Source of the DNA: JAQBDA01 sp963709875
GTDB lineage: Bacteria > Chloroflexota > Anaerolineae > Anaerolineales > UBA4823
Reading direction: 5' to 3'
Assembly: GCA_963709875.1 (NCBI GenBank)
Contig: CAVPYB010000003.1
Location: 1 to 64,000, forward strand
DNA: 64,000 nt
Below the pieces are notes generated by a model, which was given only the letters and a program-made list of their open reading frames with translations, was not told the origin of the DNA and did not search any database. Below are positions 17,268 to 28,764 of this stretch, in pieces. Every line of letters begins with the position of its first letter. The stretch's first letter is position 1. The translations under genes and the position numbers were made by a program.

Positions 17268-17492
17268 ATGCCATTAACTCTCGAAACGACGCTGGGTGAG
17301 CTGCTGGACAACCCGCAGGCCAAGGCAGTCTTCGACCAGCACCTGCCCGGTGTTTCGGATAATCCGATCGTCGTCATGGCGAGGGGCATGACGCTGAATG
17401 TGATCCTTGCCCTACCGCAAGCAGCGCAGTACGGGCTGACGAAAGAGAAGGCAGAGGCGATGCTGGCAGAGATCAACAAGGTGGTGCCGTAG
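17268..17492 (+). CDS. Small helical-domain protein
   Basis: A 74-residue protein preceded by AAAAGGAG. The sequence (TLGELLDNPQAKAVFDQHLP, then MARGMTLNVILALPQ) resembles the small helical domain that also occurs as a C-terminal module of some glycoside hydrolases, where it packs against the catalytic domain. Here it stands alone. It has no signal peptide or catalytic motif. It follows the coiled-coil membrane protein closely and is followed by a clear terminator at 17523, so the two probably form one short operon. Function unknown. Confidence 0.75.
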   Translation: MPLTLETTLGELLDNPQAKAVFDQHLPGVSDNPIVVMARGMTLNVILALPQAAQYGLTKEKAEAMLAEINKVVP

Positions 17493-17522
17493 AGCTTTTG
17501 CCTGCAATTGATATCTCATCCG

Positions 17523-17564
17523 GGGCGTTATGGGGTGGATCAGATGCCGCATAACGCCCTTTTT
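17523..17564 (+). terminator. Rho-independent terminator
   Basis: GGGCGTTATG at 17523-17532 pairs perfectly with CATAACGCCC at 17550-17559 and is followed by TTTTT. It ends the 16274-17492 transcription unit. Confidence 0.88.
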
Positions 17565-17660
17565 ACATTTCTGCGAACAGACCGGTTGGTAAATCCAGTT
17601 GAGCTGTTGTAAAATAAGATAAATATTATCTGTATAGTATATATATATTGGGAGGCCAGC

Positions 17661-18068
17661 ATGGTAGAACTCTCAGCACATGCCGATGACCTTGAAGCAA
17701 TCCGGCAGACGGCGCTGGATTACGTCGAAGGGTGGTACGAGGGAGATGCCCACAGAATCGGTCGCAGCCTGCACCCCAGTCTTGTGAAGAGAGGGCTGAA
17801 ACAAGAACTGCCTTCCGGTGCGCTGTACCTCAACTACCTTACCCGGGAAGAAATGGTCGCTGCGACCACAAACGACGGCGGCAGCCGTGTCCCGGTAGGT
17901 CAGCGTCTTTACGATATTGCCATCTTAGATGTGTTTCAAGAGATAGCCACGGTGCGGGCAGATAATCCGCATTGGGTCGATTACCTGCACTTAGTAAAGA
18001 TGGACGGGCGTTGGGTGATCGTGAATGTGCTGTATGGCGCTAAACCGGAGAGCGACCTTACAGCATGA
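17661..18068 (+). CDS. NTF2-like / putative lumazine-binding family protein
   Basis: A 135-residue protein behind GGGAGGCCAGC. The pattern of a first helix with ALDYVEGWYEGDAHRIGRSL, a middle LTREEMVAATT and a final strand HLVKMDGRWVIVNVLY fits the SnoaL/NTF2-like cone fold, specifically the group annotated as putative lumazine-binding. Members bind small hydrophobic ligands or act as enzymes; no catalytic residues can be assigned here. It stands alone between a terminator on the left and a long inverted repeat on the right. Confidence 0.8.
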   Translation: MVELSAHADDLEAIRQTALDYVEGWYEGDAHRIGRSLHPSLVKRGLKQELPSGALYLNYLTREEMVAATTNDGGSRVPVGQRLYDIAILDVFQEIATVRADNPHWVDYLHLVKMDGRWVIVNVLYGAKPESDLTA

Positions 18069-18106
18069 TCTTAAAGAAGTGCATAGTGATCTATATATCT
18101 CCCCTC

Positions 18107-18152
18107 ACCGAATACACCCAACCTTTGTTGGGTGTAAGGTGGAGTATTCGGT
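18107..18152. terminator. Nested hairpin, likely bidirectional terminator
   Basis: An outer stem ACCGAATAC/GTATTCGGT (18107-18115 and 18144-18152) encloses a perfect inner stem ACACCCAAC/GTTGGGTGT (18114-18122 and 18127-18135). It lies between convergent genes. No T run follows, so the terminator role is inferred from position. Confidence 0.55.
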
Positions 18153-18206
18153 TCGCGCTGCAATGCAATGGGATTGAAAAAAAGCTGGAAAAAGAATATG
18201 CCTAAA

Positions 18207-18452
18207 TCAACTAAGCTTCACTTCATCCTTTTTTATATAATATTTGCCACCCATGATCCAATAGAAATTAATACCATCTTTTGATGTGATGACCCCGTCA
18301 TCCACTTCAAGCGTTCCGGTTTTGAACCACTTATTTACATAGTTTTCGATTTTGTCACTAGTTTTCGTTATATCCGGCTTTCCATTTACCCATCCTACCA
18401 GATCTTGTGCTGTAGCATTATCTACAATAACTGTTGCCGTTTTCTTTGCCAT
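18207..18452 (-). CDS. Small hypothetical protein
   Basis: An 81-residue, Lys- and Asp-rich protein starting at 18452 with AAGGAGAAATATT upstream. It reads MAKKTATVIVDNATAQDLVG at the start and ends with GINFYWIMGGKYYIKKDEVK. No membrane segment, signal or metal motif is visible. Its DNA is markedly more AT-rich than the neighbours, which suggests recent acquisition. I do not recognise a family. Confidence 0.7.
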   Translation of the reverse strand: MAKKTATVIVDNATAQDLVGWVNGKPDITKTSDKIENYVNKWFKTGTLEVDDGVITSKDGINFYWIMGGKYYIKKDEVKLS

Positions 18453-18659
18453 AATATTTCTCCTTATATATGTTGGGTTGGTTGAAATTTATTCGGACTG
18501 TTTCCACCCTCATTATCTGATTGTACCATTAATAAATTATTAATGTACCTCCCTATTGTGAGTATAGGATGAGAGAATTGCAGGTGAATTCGAAAACGAT
18601 CTATTATAAAAATATGATAAAAATAGTCGTATTTGAAGGCATTTGAGCTAGGAGGCGTG

Positions 18660-20078
18660 ATGGAGAGGAATGAAGCAATGACCCAGATCACGAGCGCAGC
18701 AGCGCGGCGTTTTGCAACCAGCCTGGAGGGGGACCTGCTCACACCTGAGAGTGCTGATTACGACGATGTAAGGCAGCTGTGGAATGGGATGATCGATAAG
18801 CGCCCGGCATATATCGCCCGCTGCCTGAACGTGGGCGACGTCATGGCGAGCGTGAACTTCGGCCGCACCAACAACCTGGAGATCGCGGTGCACGGCGGAG
18901 GGCATAATGTCGCCGGGCTGGCGACCGTGGACGGAGGCTTGATGATCGACCTCTCGCTGATGAAGGGCATCGACCTGGACCCTGAGGCGAGAACGGTGTG
19001 GGCGGAAGGCGGGGTCACCATCGGCGAGCTGGATGCAGCCACACAGGAGCACGGCCTGGCGGTGCCGCTGGGCGTGGTCACCGCCACGGGGATTGCCGGA
19101 TTGACCCTGGGTGGTGGTTTCGGCTGGATGCGCAACAAGTACGGGCTGAGCTGCGACAACCTGCTGGCAGCCGAAGTCGTCACTGCGGATGGGAACGTGG
19201 TGATGACCAGCGAGGGTGAGAACGCCGACCTGCTGTGGGGGCTGCGCGGCGGCGGCGGCAATTTCGGCATCGTGACCCGTTTCAAGTTCAACGCCTACCC
19301 GATCGGTCCGCAGATCTACTTCACTTTCGTTCTGCACGATGGCGACCACATGGCGGAGGCGCTGAAATTCTACCGCCAGTACTGTGCTGAAGCGCCGGAC
19401 GAGGTCAGCACGCTGGCAGCGGCAGGTATCTTCCCGCCGGGAGCGGAGATGTACCCCGAAGAGCTGCACGGCAGGAATTTTATCGCCTTCGTTGGCATGT
19501 ACACCGGCACGGTCGAAGAAGGCCGGCGCGTCCTGGACCCGCTGAGCAGCTTCCGTGAGCCTCTTCTGGACTTGAGCGGGGAGATGGCTTACCTGGAAGC
19601 TCAACAGGCCTACGATGAGGATTACCCGGATGGGATCCGGTACTACTGGAAGTCGCTCAACCTGCTGGAACTTTCAGATGAAGCTATCGAGCGCTTTGTC
19701 GAGCACGCCCGCCGGCAGCCCTCACCCCACAGCACGACTGACCTTTGGCACATCGGTGGAGCGGTGCAGCGCTTTGGAGCGGATCACGGCGCGTTTTACG
19801 GACGGCATGCATCGTTCCTGATCAACCCAGAAGCCAACTGGCACCACCCGGAAGACGACGAAGCCAATATCGGATGGGCGCGTGAATTCATCGAGGCGAT
19901 GCGTGAGTTCTCCGACGGCAGCCGCTACATGAACTTCGCCGGCTTCCTGGAAGAGGGCGACGAGATGATGCGCGACGCTTTCGGGGAGAACTACCGCCGG
20001 CTGGCGGCCCTGAAAGCGAAATACGACCCGCATAACCTGTTTCGATTGAACCAGAACATCAAACCGACAGCTGATTGA
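18660..20078 (+). CDS. FAD-binding oxidoreductase with berberine-bridge-type C-terminus
   Basis: A 472-residue flavoenzyme; the start at ATG 18660 follows AGGAGGCGTG. The N-terminal PCMH-type FAD domain has HGGGHNVAG with His82 and GLSCDNLLAAEVV with Cys165, the pair that binds FAD at two positions in berberine-bridge and gluco-oligosaccharide oxidases. GVVTATGIAGLTLGGGFGW is the conserved loop between them. The C-terminal AALKAKYDPHNLFRLNQNIK is the usual family ending. It should oxidise an alcohol, sugar or similar substrate with O2 or another acceptor; no Tat or Sec signal is visible, so it is probably cytoplasmic. It ends 9 bp before the EamA transporter and may be cotranscribed. Confidence 0.88.
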   Translation: MERNEAMTQITSAAARRFATSLEGDLLTPESADYDDVRQLWNGMIDKRPAYIARCLNVGDVMASVNFGRTNNLEIAVHGGGHNVAGLATVDGGLMIDLSLMKGIDLDPEARTVWAEGGVTIGELDAATQEHGLAVPLGVVTATGIAGLTLGGGFGWMRNKYGLSCDNLLAAEVVTADGNVVMTSEGENADLLWGLRGGGGNFGIVTRFKFNAYPIGPQIYFTFVLHDGDHMAEALKFYRQYCAEAPDEVSTLAAAGIFPPGAEMYPEELHGRNFIAFVGMYTGTVEEGRRVLDPLSSFREPLLDLSGEMAYLEAQQAYDEDYPDGIRYYWKSLNLLELSDEAIERFVEHARRQPSPHSTTDLWHIGGAVQRFGADHGAFYGRHASFLINPEANWHHPEDDEANIGWAREFIEAMREFSDGSRYMNFAGFLEEGDEMMRDAFGENYRRLAALKAKYDPHNLFRLNQNIKPTAD

Positions 20079-20087
20079 GAGAGGATA

Positions 20088-21002
20088 ATGGCTGAAAGCA
20101 AGCGCACAGATGGGTTGACTCTGCTGGCATTTGCGGTACTGATACTCCTGGGTGGCAGCAATGCTGTAGCAGTCCGCTTCAGCAACCTTGAGCTGCCTCC
20201 GTTCTGGGGGGCAGCATTTCGTTTCTCAACCGCCGCGCTGATATTCTGGGGTATCGTCGCCATACGGCGAATGCCGCTGCCGCGCGGGAAGACGCTGGTG
20301 GGGTTAGTGATCTACGGCACACTGACGGTTGGAGTCTCTTATGCGTTCTTATATTGGGCGCTGATATCTGTCACCGCCAGCCTGACCATGATGGTCGGTA
20401 CGCTTGTGCCGCTGTTTACCTTCTTGCTGGCCTGGGCACACGGGCAGGAACAGTTCCGCTGGCGCGGGCTGCTGGGTGCGCTGGTTGCCTTCAGCGGCAT
20501 TCTGATCGGCGTGGCGGGAGAGCTCGGCACTTCGGTCGCGCTGCTGCCCCTGCTGGCGCTGCTCGGCGGGGGTATTGCCCTCTCTGAGGGGTCCGTGCTG
20601 ATCAAATCCTATCCCAAGAGCGACCCGGTGATGGTCAATGCCGTTTCTCTGACCGTTGGGGCTGCCATACTGTTTGTCATCTCCCTGGTGGTTGGCGAGT
20701 CGCGCAGCCTGCCGGCTGAGACGGCAACCTGGATCTCCTACGCATATCTGGTGCTTGGCGGCACGGTGGTGCTCTTCTACCTATATCTGTACGTCCTGCA
20801 GCGATGGACGGCTTCGGCGACCAGCTACTCCTTCCTGCTTTTCCCTGTATGGACGATCCTGCTGGCCTCCTGGCTGGCGGACGAAATGCTTTCGCCGCGC
20901 TTCCTGTTAGGTGGGGCCTTCGTGCTCTTCGGGGTGTGGCTGGGGGCGTTCTCGCGACCGAGAAAGCCAAAAAATATCGAGGCGACGGTTATCCAGGGTT
21001 GA
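20088..21002 (+). CDS. EamA-family (drug/metabolite) transporter
   Basis: A 304-residue protein with about ten hydrophobic helices in two repeated halves, the standard EamA layout. The first half includes LTLLAFAVLILLGGSNAVAV and FRFSTAALIFWGIVAIRR; the second ends with FLLGGAFVLFGVWLGAFSR. These carriers usually export amino acids or small metabolites across the cytoplasmic membrane. The start is 9 bp after the FAD oxidoreductase stop and has GAGAGGATA as ribosome site, so export of that enzyme's product is possible but unproven. Confidence 0.87.
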   Translation: MAESKRTDGLTLLAFAVLILLGGSNAVAVRFSNLELPPFWGAAFRFSTAALIFWGIVAIRRMPLPRGKTLVGLVIYGTLTVGVSYAFLYWALISVTASLTMMVGTLVPLFTFLLAWAHGQEQFRWRGLLGALVAFSGILIGVAGELGTSVALLPLLALLGGGIALSEGSVLIKSYPKSDPVMVNAVSLTVGAAILFVISLVVGESRSLPAETATWISYAYLVLGGTVVLFYLYLYVLQRWTASATSYSFLLFPVWTILLASWLADEMLSPRFLLGGAFVLFGVWLGAFSRPRKPKNIEATVIQG

Positions 21003-21038
21003 TATTGGTCTTTGCTTGTTAGCACGTCCAATTCACAC

Positions 21039-22055
21039 TCACGGGGATTCGATGTACCCGGATCCGTCCCAGACAAAATCGCCTAACTTGGTAGATGGGA
21101 ATGGTGGCATTTCCCAGATTTCCCAAAGTGAGTACGAGCGGGGGCATAAAAGATCAGGAGAATCGATCGTTATTGCACCTGGTTGGCCTAAATATAAATA
21201 TTCCATGCTTAACCTCACGGAATAGGTTCCAGGTGTTTTACACTGGAAAATAAAGTGCAGACTTTCAAACTCTCCAGGCTGTAACGAGAAAAAATCCGCC
21301 TCTTGATAGGTCGTGGATACTTCATACTGGTTAAACTGAGGGTCAAGCTCGATTGAGGGAAACACGCGCTTATTCCCTGCACCTGCACAATTCATCATCA
21401 CATTAGCATGGTCTGGTGAGGTATCTCTGCCCCGAATGGAAACCCGGACAGTATTGCTGAGCTGTATCCATTCCTGGTTCTCGTTCTTGCTTACGATGTT
21501 ACGTGCCAGCGAGATATATTGTCTCCCACCTGGGCCAATAAGCCATGGTTCATTTTCGTTGCTGTTCCTATCCTCAACAATTTGCTGGATAGCCTCTTCT
21601 GGATCTCCTTCGATATCATACTCTGAGGGGATGACTACTGGCTCGTCACAGCTCCCTCCCGTATATATTTGAAAGATATTACTCCAATCCGAGGGAGTAT
21701 CGGTTGGTAAAGATGTGGGAAGCTGAGTAGGAGTTGCAGTTGGTGTTGATATCCCCGGAGTGTGGGTTAAGGTATGTTCGATCCTCACCGCAGGTGTCTG
21801 TGTGCTTATCGCAGTTGCAATTATCGAATCCGAATTTTCGATACTTCTCGCCTCTGCCGTCTGGGTGGCCTGGATTGGGATTAGGATCGGAGCCTGTACG
21901 GTCTGAGAAGAAAAATATGCACTCACAGCCGTGCTCAATAGTCCAATCGCAGCCACGGCAATAGCACTGATTAGACCGATCTTCGCGATACTGATCTCTG
22001 TCTTGCTCTTCTCGTCCTTAGGCTCGGTTTGCTGTTTTTCGATTTGGCTCATCAT
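21039..22055 (-). CDS. Single-pass membrane protein with Thr/Pro linker
   Basis: A 338-residue protein. A charged N-terminal tail (about 25 residues) precedes one membrane helix (IGLISAIAVAAIGLLSTAV), followed by a Thr/Pro-rich linker (TPGISTPTATPTQLPTSLPT) and a C-terminal domain of about 210 residues that would be outside the cell. The domain has two Cys and many aromatic residues and looks like a beta-sandwich. Similar Thr/Pro linkers join surface domains elsewhere in this window. No known family is recognised. The start could be either of the two adjacent ATGs at 22055 and 22052. Confidence 0.72.
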   Translation of the reverse strand: MMSQIEKQQTEPKDEKSKTEISIAKIGLISAIAVAAIGLLSTAVSAYFSSQTVQAPILIPIQATQTAEARSIENSDSIIATAISTQTPAVRIEHTLTHTPGISTPTATPTQLPTSLPTDTPSDWSNIFQIYTGGSCDEPVVIPSEYDIEGDPEEAIQQIVEDRNSNENEPWLIGPGGRQYISLARNIVSKNENQEWIQLSNTVRVSIRGRDTSPDHANVMMNCAGAGNKRVFPSIELDPQFNQYEVSTTYQEADFFSLQPGEFESLHFIFQCKTPGTYSVRLSMEYLYLGQPGAITIDSPDLLCPRSYSLWEIWEMPPFPSTKLGDFVWDGSGYIESP

Positions 22056-22265
22056 TCAACCCTTGTAGTTTAGATTCCTTCAAGTGCACACCGTGATAAG
22101 CAGAATTATTCCAGATTTTATGAGTATTATTATCCTAATTATCCCAACTGGTATATTGTACTGGCTAGCATAAAAACAAGCAATATATCCTTGACAGAAC
22201 ATATGTTCTTGTATATAATAACAGATAATCAGACCCTATCTGTCTAAATACAAGGAGAATATATC

Positions 22266-22643
22266 ATGAACCGATTCACACATTTCGAGCTGGTCTCGGA
22301 CGATCTTGAAAAGACGGCGGCTTTCTACCGCGAGGTATTTGGATGGCACGTGGAGAAGTGGGAAGGTCCGGTCGATTACTGGATGGTGAGCAGCGGCGAC
22401 GAGAGCACGCCGGGCATCAACGGCGGCTTGATGCCGGCAGGCGGAGAATTCGGAGGTACGATCAACACCATCGAGGTAGATGATATCGATGAAGCGATTG
22501 CAAAAGTGCTCGCCAATGGCGGCGAGATCGCTCTGGAGAAGCAAGCTATACCCGGGGTCGGCTTCCAGGCGTACTTCAAAGATAATGCCGGGATCATCGT
22601 CGGGCTGCACCAGGCTGACCCGGATGCGCCGATGCCGGGCTGA
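22266..22643 (+). CDS. VOC (glyoxalase/bleomycin-resistance) family protein
   Basis: A 125-residue protein starting after AAGGAGAATATATC. The opening NRFTHFELVSDDLEKTAAFY, the repeat-like IAKVLANGGEIALEKQAIPG and the end FQAYFKDNAGIIVGLHQADP show the paired beta-alpha-beta-beta-beta modules of the VOC fold. Metal-binding His and Glu candidates are present at the usual places. VOC proteins range from lyases to antibiotic-binding proteins; the role here cannot be fixed. It stands alone. Confidence 0.82.
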   Translation: MNRFTHFELVSDDLEKTAAFYREVFGWHVEKWEGPVDYWMVSSGDESTPGINGGLMPAGGEFGGTINTIEVDDIDEAIAKVLANGGEIALEKQAIPGVGFQAYFKDNAGIIVGLHQADPDAPMPG

Positions 22644-22729
22644 TCGTTGCCATTCCCCTTATGGGCGCTGTGGCATATTTCATCGTCAGCCCTCGCGGCG
22701 GGTGATGGCTTAAGACCGGAATGCGGCGG

Positions 22730-22801
22730 CCTCCTGCAGGTTTGAACCTGCGGGAGGTTTGTAGTTTAACGACTGGCAGTCCTTCAAGGACTGCCAGTCG
22801 T
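22730..22801. repeat. Two adjacent intergenic hairpins
   Basis: The first hairpin is CCTCC-T-GCAGGTT paired with AACCTGCGGGAGG (22730-22757). The second is an almost uninterrupted 33-bp palindrome centred on 22785, CGACTGGCAGTCCTT and its complement (22769-22801). They fill the gap between the VOC gene and the M42 peptidase. The second could be a transcription terminator without a T tract, a mobile repeat, or both. Confidence 0.75.
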
Positions 22802-22887
22802 ATCGCCTCCCAATCGTGAACTTCTTTACAAGATAACTTGTTTCAGGTATCATTTGGACGACTTTACCTTGAGGTGTCCCCCCAAAT

Positions 22888-23958
22888 ATGGATGATACTT
22901 TACATTTGTTAAAAGAATTGACCGAAGCACACGGCGTGCCCGGATACGAAGCTCCTGTCCGGGCCGTGGTTCGTAAATATATGAGCTCGTTGGGTGAGCT
23001 GTCCCAGGATAAGATCGGCAGCGTGATCTGCCGCAAACCAGGCTCGGCAGAAGCGCCGCGGGTGATGCTCGCCGGGCATATGGACGAGATTGGCTTTATG
23101 GTCAAGCACGTCACCAAGGAAGGCTTCCTGACCTTCCTGCCGCTGGGCGGCTGGTTCGACCAGGTGCTGCTCGGGCAGCGAGTGGTGGTCAAGACCGACA
23201 GTGGGGATGTTGTCGGCGTGATCGGTGCCAAACCAATCCACCTTTTGCCGGCAGAAGAGCGCAGCAAGCCAGTGCAGAAGAAGGATATGTACATCGATAT
23301 CGGCGCTACCAGCAAGGAAGAGGCGGAAGCGGCGGGGGTAAAACCGGGTGATGCTGTCGTGCCGCGAGCCGATTTTGTGGTGCTGGCAAATTCCAAGACC
23401 TACTTATCGAAAGCGTTCGATGACCGGGTCGGCACGGCGATGGTGATCTCCGTGCTGCAGCAGCTTCAGCAGATTGCCCATCCGAACAGCGTGTACGGTG
23501 TGGCAACGGTGATGGAGGAGATCGGGGTGCGCGGCGCAACGACTAGCGTGCGCATAGTCGATCCGGATGTCGCCATCATCCTCGAGTCGGATATCGCCGG
23601 GGATGTGCCTGGCATCAAAGAGCACGAATCGACCATCAAGCTGGGAGCGGGACCGACCATGCTGATCTACGATGCGCGTATGATCCCCAACCTCAAGCTG
23701 CGTGACCTGGTTCGCCAGACAGCCGAAGAGCAGGGCATCAAGCTGCAGACCTCTGCTATCGAAGCAGGCGCCACGGATGGAGCAGCCATCCACCTGCACA
23801 GCACCGGAGTGCCCACGGTTGTGCTCGGGATTGCGGCACGCCACATCCACTCGCACAGCGCTATCATGCACCGCGATGATTATGACGCGGCGCTCAAATT
23901 GCTGGTGGCTTTGATCGGTAAGCTGGACGCCGAGACGGTGAAGGGGTTGACGGAATAA
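22888..23958 (+). CDS. M42-family metallo-aminopeptidase
   Basis: A 356-residue cytoplasmic peptidase that removes N-terminal residues from peptides, normally as a large tetrahedral complex. The metal-binding residues appear in LAGHMDEIGFMV (His and Asp), FDDRVGTAMVI (bridging Asp), ATVMEEIGVRGATTS (catalytic Glu pair), ILESDIAGD and HIHSHSAIMHRDD. The length is typical for M42 glutamyl aminopeptidase-like proteins. The start ATG 22888 has a weak GAGGTG upstream. atpA begins 106 bp downstream on the same strand. Confidence 0.9.
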   Translation: MDDTLHLLKELTEAHGVPGYEAPVRAVVRKYMSSLGELSQDKIGSVICRKPGSAEAPRVMLAGHMDEIGFMVKHVTKEGFLTFLPLGGWFDQVLLGQRVVVKTDSGDVVGVIGAKPIHLLPAEERSKPVQKKDMYIDIGATSKEEAEAAGVKPGDAVVPRADFVVLANSKTYLSKAFDDRVGTAMVISVLQQLQQIAHPNSVYGVATVMEEIGVRGATTSVRIVDPDVAIILESDIAGDVPGIKEHESTIKLGAGPTMLIYDARMIPNLKLRDLVRQTAEEQGIKLQTSAIEAGATDGAAIHLHSTGVPTVVLGIAARHIHSHSAIMHRDDYDAALKLLVALIGKLDAETVKGLTE

Positions 23959-24064
23959 AACAGACCGCTGACCGCAGACCGCAGACGGCAGGTTATGCTT
24001 GAGCCGGAGAGATTATCCTAATTCCTAACTCGCAATTCGCAATTATTAACTCATTGGAGGTCTA

Positions 24065-25732
<1,668 letters not shown>

Positions 25733-25779
25733 AAAGACCGCAGACCGCCGACGGCGGACCGATGACGACTGGATAAACT

Positions 25780-26679
25780 ATGCCATCTGCACGAGAAGTA
25801 AGACTACGCATCACGCAGCGTCAAGAATATCGCCCAGGTGACACGGGCCCTGCAGGCGGTCAGCGCCAGCAAGGTGCGCAAGGCGATGCAGGCCGTGCTC
25901 CAACACCCGCCCGTACGCCAACCAAAGCCTGGCAGGTGCTGACCCATATCGCCGCGCAGCCGGGCCGAGAGAAGCTGCACCCGCTGCTGACCAGCCGCGA
26001 GCGAGGTGCGGCGTGTGCTGGTGGTGCTGCTCACCGGCGACCGCGGGCTGGCGGGCGCGTATAACACCAATATCGTGCGCTTCGCAGCCCAGAACTTTCG
26101 ACAACTATCCTGTGCCGGTGCGTCTACCTGACGGTGGGGCGTAAAGGCCGTGACCTGATGCTCCGCCGGGGCAAGGAGATCCTGGCAGAGTTCAGCAACC
26201 TGCCGGCGGCGCCATCGTTTGCAGATGTTTCCGCCATCGGGCGTATCGCGGTGGATGAGTTCCTGAATGAGGCACGTGCGACGAGGTCTACCTGGTGTAT
26301 ACCGACTTCGTGAATATGGTCAGGCAGATACCGACGATCAAGAAGCTGCTGCCGCTGGAGATTCGATACCGGTGAAGGGCGGGTGCAGGATTTCGCAGCC
26401 GCGACGAGCGGACCGGCGGCGGCTTATATCTACGAGCCCGGGCAAGACAGAGATCCTGGACGAGATCATCCCGCGCTTCACCCCCCTGCAGGTCTACCAG
26501 GCGATCCTGGAATCGCTCGCCAGCGAGCACGCCGCCCGCATGGTGGCGATGAAGAACGCCACCGACAGCGCCACCGAGCTCTGCCGAAGCGCTGACACCT
26601 GGAATACAACAAAGCCCGCCAGCAGTCGATCACCAGCGAGATTCTGGATATTGTCGGCGGCGCGGAAGCGCTGGGATAA
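25780..26679 (+). pseudogene. atpG: F1 ATP synthase gamma subunit, many frameshifts
   Basis: The central rotor subunit can be read only by moving between frames. Recognisable pieces are MPSAREVRLRI, SVKNIAQVTRALQAVSASKV, LLTGDRGLAGAYNTNIVRFA, TVGRKGRDLMLRRGKEILAE, ILDEIIPRFTPLQVYQAILE, SEHAARMVAMKNATDSATEL and QQSITSEILDIVGGAEALG. At least eight single-base shifts are needed, mostly extra bases. The pieces are in the right order, spacing and conservation for an intact ancestor. Position between atpA and atpD supports the assignment. Confidence 0.85.
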
Positions 26680-26785
26680 GGAAGGCGAATTAGGAATTAG
26701 AATTAGGAATTGCGAATTGGAATTGGAAGAGCGAATTAGGAATTGCGATGGAATTAGGAACAGCGAAATATTACCGGAGGACTGA

Positions 26786-28179
<1,394 letters not shown>

Positions 28180-28305
28180 GGAAGGTAATAAGGGAATAAG
28201 CAATAAGGGATTGGGTAAAACCGCCAGACTTGACGACAATTTTGCCTGATCACCCAATTACCTGATTTCCTGGTTGCCTAATCACTTTGCATCGCAAGGA
28301 GTTCT

Positions 28306-28758
28306 ATGCCTATACGTTGTGAAATCGTCTCTCAAGACCGCCTGGTGTACGAAGGGGATGTGGATATCGTCATCCTGCCGGGAGAAGCCGGTGAGATGGG
28401 CATTCTGCCCAACCACGCCCCGCTGCTTTCGACCCTGCAATTCGGCTTCCTGAAAGTACGCAGCGGTGATGCAGAAGAGGTATTCACGATTGCTGGCGGG
28501 GTGGTCGAAGTCCAGCCGGACATCGTCACCGTGCTGGCGGATGCGGCTGAGAACGTGGAGGAGATCGATATCTCGCGGGCGGAGGCTGCCCGCAGACGGG
28601 CTGAGGAATTCCTGAAGCAAGGTCCGCCGCCGGATACGGATACCTATCTGGCGATGGAAGCGGCCTTGAAGCGTTCTAACTTGCGCCTGGAGGCCGCCCG
28701 GCGCTACCGGCGCGGCAGGACCAGACGACCGTTCAGTATGGGTGAGGGAGACTCCTAG
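28306..28758 (+). CDS. atpC: F1 ATP synthase epsilon subunit
   Basis: A 150-residue subunit of the F1 stalk that couples rotation and inhibits ATP hydrolysis. It starts at ATG 28306 after AAGGAGTTCT. The N-terminal beta-sandwich shows IVSQDRLVYEGDVDIVILPG, GEMGILPNHAPLLSTL and VFTIAGGVVEVQPDIVTVLA, and the C-terminal helix pair is ISRAEAARRRAEEFLKQG onward. The frame is clean. It is the last gene of the F1 block; mreB begins 7 bp after its stop. Confidence 0.92.
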   Translation: MPIRCEIVSQDRLVYEGDVDIVILPGEAGEMGILPNHAPLLSTLQFGFLKVRSGDAEEVFTIAGGVVEVQPDIVTVLADAAENVEEIDISRAEAARRRAEEFLKQGPPPDTDTYLAMEAALKRSNLRLEAARRYRRGRTRRPFSMGEGDS

Positions 28759-28764
28759 CCGGTC

